NCBI GenBank assembly: GCA_964510315.1
Contig: CAZEAP010000026.1
Location: 1-54,969 of the forward strand
Length of the DNA stretch: 54,969 bases
Direction: 5' to 3'
Source of the DNA: CAZEAP01 sp964510315
Lineage (GTDB): Bacteria > Planctomycetota > Brocadiia > SM23-32
The notes beneath the pieces are model-generated. The model was given only the letters and a program-made list of their open reading frames with translations. It was not told the origin of the DNA and did no database searches. Positions 51,837 to 54,969 of this stretch are shown piece by piece. How positions within the stretch are numbered: position 1 is the stretch's first letter; each line of letters begins with the position of its first letter. A program made the translations under genes and the position numbers.

Positions 51837-53153
51837 ATGACGCGCGCCGATCAGAGTACCACCCAAAAGGGGGACGGGGTGAAGTCGGACGAACTCCACA
51901 TCACCCAACTGCAGAAAATGACCAACAAGCAGCTTCGGGGTCTGGCCCACGAACAGGGCCTGAAAAACACCAGCGGCCTGAAGAAGCAGGAGCTGATCTT
52001 CAGGATTCTCAAAAGCCGGGTGGACAAGTCCGGCAACATGTACGGAGAGGGTGTTCTGGAGGTGCTGCCGGACGGGTTCGGTTTCCTCCGTTCCTCCGAC
52101 TACAGCTACCTGCCCAGCCCGGACGACATCTACGTCTCCCCCAGCCAGATACGCCGCTTCGGGCTCCGCACCGGTCACCTGGTGACCGGCCAAATCCGCC
52201 CGCCCAAGGACAGGGAAGACCACATCGCCCTGCTGAAGGTGGAGGCGGTCAACTACGAAGACCCGGAGGGCGCCGGCAACTTGGCCGTCTTCGAGGACCT
52301 GACCCCTTACCATCCCACCGAGCGCTACATCCTGGAGCGGGAGCCCGACGAACTGGAGATGCGCATGGTGGACCTGGTCACGCCCCTCGGCAAAGGCCAG
52401 CGGGGGCTCATCGTGGCCGCCCCGCGGACCGGCAAAACCATACTCCTGCAGAAAATCGGTAACTCCATCGCCCAGAACAATTCCGAGGCGGAGCTGATCA
52501 TCCTCCTTATCGACGAAAGGCCCGAGGAGGTGACCGACATGCGCCGGACCGTTCCGGACGCCGAGGTCATCAGCTCGACCTTCGACGAGCCGGCCAGCCG
52601 TCACATCCAGGTCGCCAAGATGGTCCTGCAAAAAGCCCGGCGGCAGGTTGAGTTCGGCCGCGACGTGGTCATCCTGCTGGACAGCATCACCCGTCTGGCC
52701 CGCGCTCACAACACCGAGATGCCCCACAGCGGCAAAATCCTCAGCGGCGGCGTCGAGGCCAACGCCCTACAAAAACCCAAGCGCTTCTTCGGCAGCGCAA
52801 GGAACATCGAAGAGGGCGGCAGCCTGACCATCGTCGCCACCGCCCTCGTGGAGACGGGCAGCCGGATGGACGACGTGATCTACGAGGAGTTCAAGGGCAC
52901 CGGCAACATGGAGCTGCACCTGGACCGCAACCTGGCCGACCGCCGCATCTGGCCGGCCTTCGACGTCACCCGCAGCGGCACCAGGAAAGAGGAACTCCTG
53001 CTGGACCCCGAGGAACTGAGGCGCGTCCAGCTCCTCCACCGCATGCTCAACGAGATGAACCCCATCGAGGGAGTGGAACTGCTGCGGGACAAACTGGCCG
53101 AAACCCAGAACAACGCCGAGTTCCTCATGAGCATCAACGTCAACCAGCGGTAG
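51837..53153 (+). CDS. rho: Transcription termination factor Rho
   Basis: 438 residues from ATG 51837 with AAGGAGG ideally placed. The N-terminal Rho-N helices (ITQLQKMTNKQLRGLAHEQGL) and the cold-shock-like RNA-binding domain (GFGFLRSSDYSYLPSPDDIYVS) are followed by the ATPase with Walker A AAPRTGKT, DERPEEV, the Q-loop region and the secondary RNA site. It is the normal length, with no insertion. It is a hexameric helicase that ends transcription at unstructured C-rich RNA. It lies in the polA-coaE-rho group. Confidence 0.98.
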   Translation: MTRADQSTTQKGDGVKSDELHITQLQKMTNKQLRGLAHEQGLKNTSGLKKQELIFRILKSRVDKSGNMYGEGVLEVLPDGFGFLRSSDYSYLPSPDDIYVSPSQIRRFGLRTGHLVTGQIRPPKDREDHIALLKVEAVNYEDPEGAGNLAVFEDLTPYHPTERYILEREPDELEMRMVDLVTPLGKGQRGLIVAAPRTGKTILLQKIGNSIAQNNSEAELIILLIDERPEEVTDMRRTVPDAEVISSTFDEPASRHIQVAKMVLQKARRQVEFGRDVVILLDSITRLARAHNTEMPHSGKILSGGVEANALQKPKRFFGSARNIEEGGSLTIVATALVETGSRMDDVIYEEFKGTGNMELHLDRNLADRRIWPAFDVTRSGTRKEELLLDPEELRRVQLLHRMLNEMNPIEGVELLRDKLAETQNNAEFLMSINVNQR

Positions 53154-53214
53154 CCGGTCCTTTAGAGCCCGCCCCGGCCCCGGGGAGCGGAGCGTCGGCA
53201 AAGGAGCAAATACC

Positions 53215-54171
53215 GTGGGGGAAAGCCTCAGCCTCCGGCAACAGGTCGAAGGCGCCCTCCTCGGGGCGGTACTCGGCGACGCCTTCGGTCTTCCCCACGA
53301 GGGGGCCACGCGGGAGTGGCTCTCCCGCGAACCGGTCCAACGTTTGGCCGGAGGGGGGCCGCACGGCCAGCCTCCGGGCACGTGGTCGGACGATAGCTCG
53401 CTGCTGCTGTCCCTGGCCGACGCCCTCTGCTCCGGATACGACCCGAATCGCATCGGCGCCGCCTTCCTCCAGTGGTGGAGAGAGGGCCGATGGACCCCCT
53501 ACGGGCGCGTCTTCGGTTACGGTGCCACGACCGCCGCCTCCATGGAAAGAATGAAGGCCGGTGTCAAACCCACCTCCGCCGGCCTTGCGTCCGAAGGCAG
53601 CAACGGCAACGGCTCCCTGATGCGCACCCTCCCGGTCGCTCTTTATTTCTCCACCAAACGCCGCACCATGCTGGAGGCCGCCCACGAGGTCTCCTCCATT
53701 ACCCACGCCCATCCGCGTTCCCTGATCTGCTGCGGCATCTACTGCCTGCTGGTCTCCTACGTGCTCGAAGGCGCAAACAGAGAAGACGCGGTGGAATCCG
53801 CCGTCCGGTTCGCGCGCTCCTACTACACCGGAGACCCCTGGCGGGACGAGTTGGGGCACCTCGACGCCGTGCTCTCCCTCGGGGTGGCGAACCTGGACCG
53901 CTACCAGGTGCGCTCCGGCGGCTACGTGGTGGAGACCCTCGAGGCCGCAATATGGACCTTCCTGCGCGCACGTGACTACCCCAACGCGCTCAAGATCGGC
54001 GTCAACCTGGGGGGCGATACCGACACGGTGGGATGCGTGGTGGGCGGCCTGGCCGGCACCCTCCGCGGACGCGACGGAATCCCGGAGGAATGGCTCGCGG
54101 AACTCGCCCGACTGGACGCCATAGAGCAGCTCTGCGACCGGTTCTACAACGTGGTCGAAGGCCGCCGCTGA
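53215..54171 (+). CDS. ADP-ribosylglycohydrolase family protein
   Basis: 318 residues from GTG 53215 (AAAGGAGC upstream). The family is DraG/ARH: GALLGAVLGDAFGLPHE at the start, TWSDDSS in place of the usual TDDT metal motif, SNGNGSLMR, and NLGGDTDTVG for the second metal site. It should remove ADP-ribose from a protein, nucleic acid or small molecule; the Thr-to-Ser changes in the first motif are conservative. No ADP-ribosyltransferase is next to it. It follows rho by 61 bases and may share that transcript. Confidence 0.9.
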   Translation: MGESLSLRQQVEGALLGAVLGDAFGLPHEGATREWLSREPVQRLAGGGPHGQPPGTWSDDSSLLLSLADALCSGYDPNRIGAAFLQWWREGRWTPYGRVFGYGATTAASMERMKAGVKPTSAGLASEGSNGNGSLMRTLPVALYFSTKRRTMLEAAHEVSSITHAHPRSLICCGIYCLLVSYVLEGANREDAVESAVRFARSYYTGDPWRDELGHLDAVLSLGVANLDRYQVRSGGYVVETLEAAIWTFLRARDYPNALKIGVNLGGDTDTVGCVVGGLAGTLRGRDGIPEEWLAELARLDAIEQLCDRFYNVVEGRR

Positions 54172-54196
54172 CCGGCAGGGTCACGAAGGCCAAAGC

Positions 54197-54248
54197 TGCT
54201 CTGGAGAAATGATGCGCGGTCCGCCGGAGCACCGCTCCCGATGTGATT
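54197..54248 (-). repeat. Right-end fragment of the 155-bp element, inverted
   Basis: Matches the reverse complement of 35612-35663 at 46 of 52 positions, including the terminal repeat with one change (TGCTCTGGAGAAA). The corresponding left end is not found next to it, so the copy is broken or has diverged. Confidence 0.75.
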
Positions 54249-54590
54249 CTGCTGTGAGGCCGTCTTCCAAGTGCCGGGCCGGTTTTCGGTCGCCGAAGAG
54301 TGGGGTCCATCGGCTATACGTGCTCAGAAGCACAAGACAGGCTATCCGAATCAGAGCGGCCGGCCTGGAAGAACGGCAGCGCCGCCCACGCGGCTCCCTG
54401 CCCCTCCCGTCGCCGGCGCGCAGCGGCTTGAAGGGTGACGAGCTGCCCTACTGCCCTGGCCGTTCGCCTTTCCTCTGCGCTACTCTGCGGCCTCTGCGGT
54501 TACGTCCTCTCTCCCCCCGCACTTCTTTTTGGCTCCGCTTTTTCTCCGCGTTCTTCGTGACCTTCGTGGTCGTTCGTTGAGCCTTCAGCC

Positions 54591-54660
54591 TGCTCTGTAG
54601 AAACCATCCATCGACGCTGAAATCGGCCCGGCGCCTGCCGCGCCGTCATGCTGAGGCGCC
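54591..54660 (+). repeat. Left-end fragment of the 155-bp element
   Basis: Matches 35509-35578 at 63 of 70 positions, with a perfect terminal repeat TGCTCTGTAGAAA. No matching right end appears before the window stops, and the downstream sequence differs from the first element. Confidence 0.8.
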
Positions 54661-54727
54661 TTATTCCCAGGCGCCGAACGCATCTCGCTCTTTTGCCGGG
54701 CCGTACCTTCCCGTACCGGCCGCCCCC

Positions 54728-54775
54728 GGCCCCAAAGGGGCCATGTGATGGAGGCCAGGGCTTCAGCCCTGGTTG
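54728..54775 (+). repeat. 48-base hairpin repeat, unit 1
   Basis: Made of two palindromes, GGCCCC-aaa-GGGGCC and CCAGGGCT-tc-AGCCCTGG, joined by ATGTGATGGAGG. It matches unit 2 at 46 of 48 positions. Both palindromes could fold in RNA or DNA. It resembles the short intergenic hairpin repeats scattered in many planctomycete-like genomes. Confidence 0.85.
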
Positions 54776-54864
54776 GCGGTTCCGTATATACAAGGTCCCT
54801 CCGGGGCTTTAGCGCCACAAGGGCAGGCTGTAGCGGGGGCATCTTGCCCCCGGCCTTCTCTTTC

Positions 54865-54912
54865 GGCCCCGTAGGGGCCATGTGATGGAGGCCAGGGCTT
54901 CAGCCCTGGTTG
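54865..54912 (+). repeat. 48-base hairpin repeat, unit 2
   Basis: Same orientation as unit 1 and 137 bases further on, with changes only in the first loop (GTA for AAA). The period is too long and the copy number too low for a CRISPR array. Confidence 0.85.
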
Positions 54913-54969
54913 ACCGGTCGACCGACCGTAACCATGCGCCCCGGAGGGGCGCGGTCGGGTCACAGATGC

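Larger units (their letters stand above)
54172..54969. other. Gene-free repeat-rich region at the window end
   Basis: No coding frame here has a recognisable product. The region holds two fragments of the 155-bp element, two 48-base hairpin repeats, a perfect palindrome GCGCCCC-gga-GGGGCGC (54935-54951) and a hairpin around GGGGGC-atctt-GCCCCC (about 54836-54852). The middle (about 54460-54580) is a pyrimidine-rich low-complexity stretch with CTCTGCGG- and TTCGTGACC-like phrases. Confidence 0.7.

Noticed and set aside
54728..54912. CRISPR array
   Set aside because: Only two units, 48 bases long with a 137-base period and internal double palindromes, and no cas gene in the window.

Overview
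The window is a visibly GC-rich bacterial segment that most resembles an anaerobic member of the Planctomycetota or a neighbouring PVC lineage. Lineage clues are a protein joining a squalene-cyclase-like toroid to two DUF4159 units, a Ser/Thr kinase fused through a membrane segment to a formylglycine-generating-enzyme-like domain, LysM and outer-membrane assembly lipoprotein-like genes (so a Gram-negative envelope), and a polA-coaE-rho block. The placement is inference; no rRNA gene is present.

Layout. (1) 1-8779, + strand: a tandem array of two uncharacterised families. 'A' proteins end in a metzincin-type zinc site (HExxHxxGxxH or D; three copies, one cut by the window edge and one reduced to the catalytic domain). 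'B' proteins (five copies) are exported, with a beta-sandwich domain followed by a helical tail. A PQQ-type beta-propeller gene follows (8881-10083). (2) 25561-10175, - strand: a continuous Wood-Ljungdahl operon with a near-consensus promoter and an intrinsic terminator. Its order is cooC, cooS, polyferredoxin, acsB, acsC, acsV, acsD, acsE, DUF3786, BioD-like/DRTGG ATPase, degenerate receiver, fhs. It encodes the carbonyl branch, the methyl transfer step and formate activation. Formyl-THF to methyl-THF enzymes and a formate dehydrogenase are not in the window. (3) 25591-33743: a membrane protein, the DUF4159 protein with an overlapping kinase-like gene, a LysM protein, a single-cluster ferredoxin on the + strand and the kinase/FGE fusion. 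(4) 34014-41647, - strand: rtcB and archease (RNA ligation) with a short terminal-inverted-repeat element between them, a UroD-like protein, a YkgJ-like cysteine-cluster protein, ftsH, LptE-like and BamD-like envelope genes, and tRNA-Gln(UUG). (5) 41730-54171: a coiled-coil membrane protein (-), then on the + strand priA, two paralogous membrane coiled-coil proteins with a repeated C-terminal motif, polA (long leader), coaE, rho and an ADP-ribosylglycohydrolase. (6) 54172-54969: a gene-free, repeat-rich end that shares sequence with the element in the rtcB-archease gap.

The acs operon is metabolically coherent. CooC loads nickel; CooS makes CO from CO2; AcsE moves methyl from methyl-THF to the corrinoid protein AcsCD; AcsV reactivates AcsCD; AcsB forms acetyl-CoA; Fhs feeds the methyl branch. 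The three small genes between acsE and fhs have no assigned role and are candidates for regulation or assembly. The best candidate for an undescribed system is the A/B metzincin plus beta-sandwich array at the start of the window.
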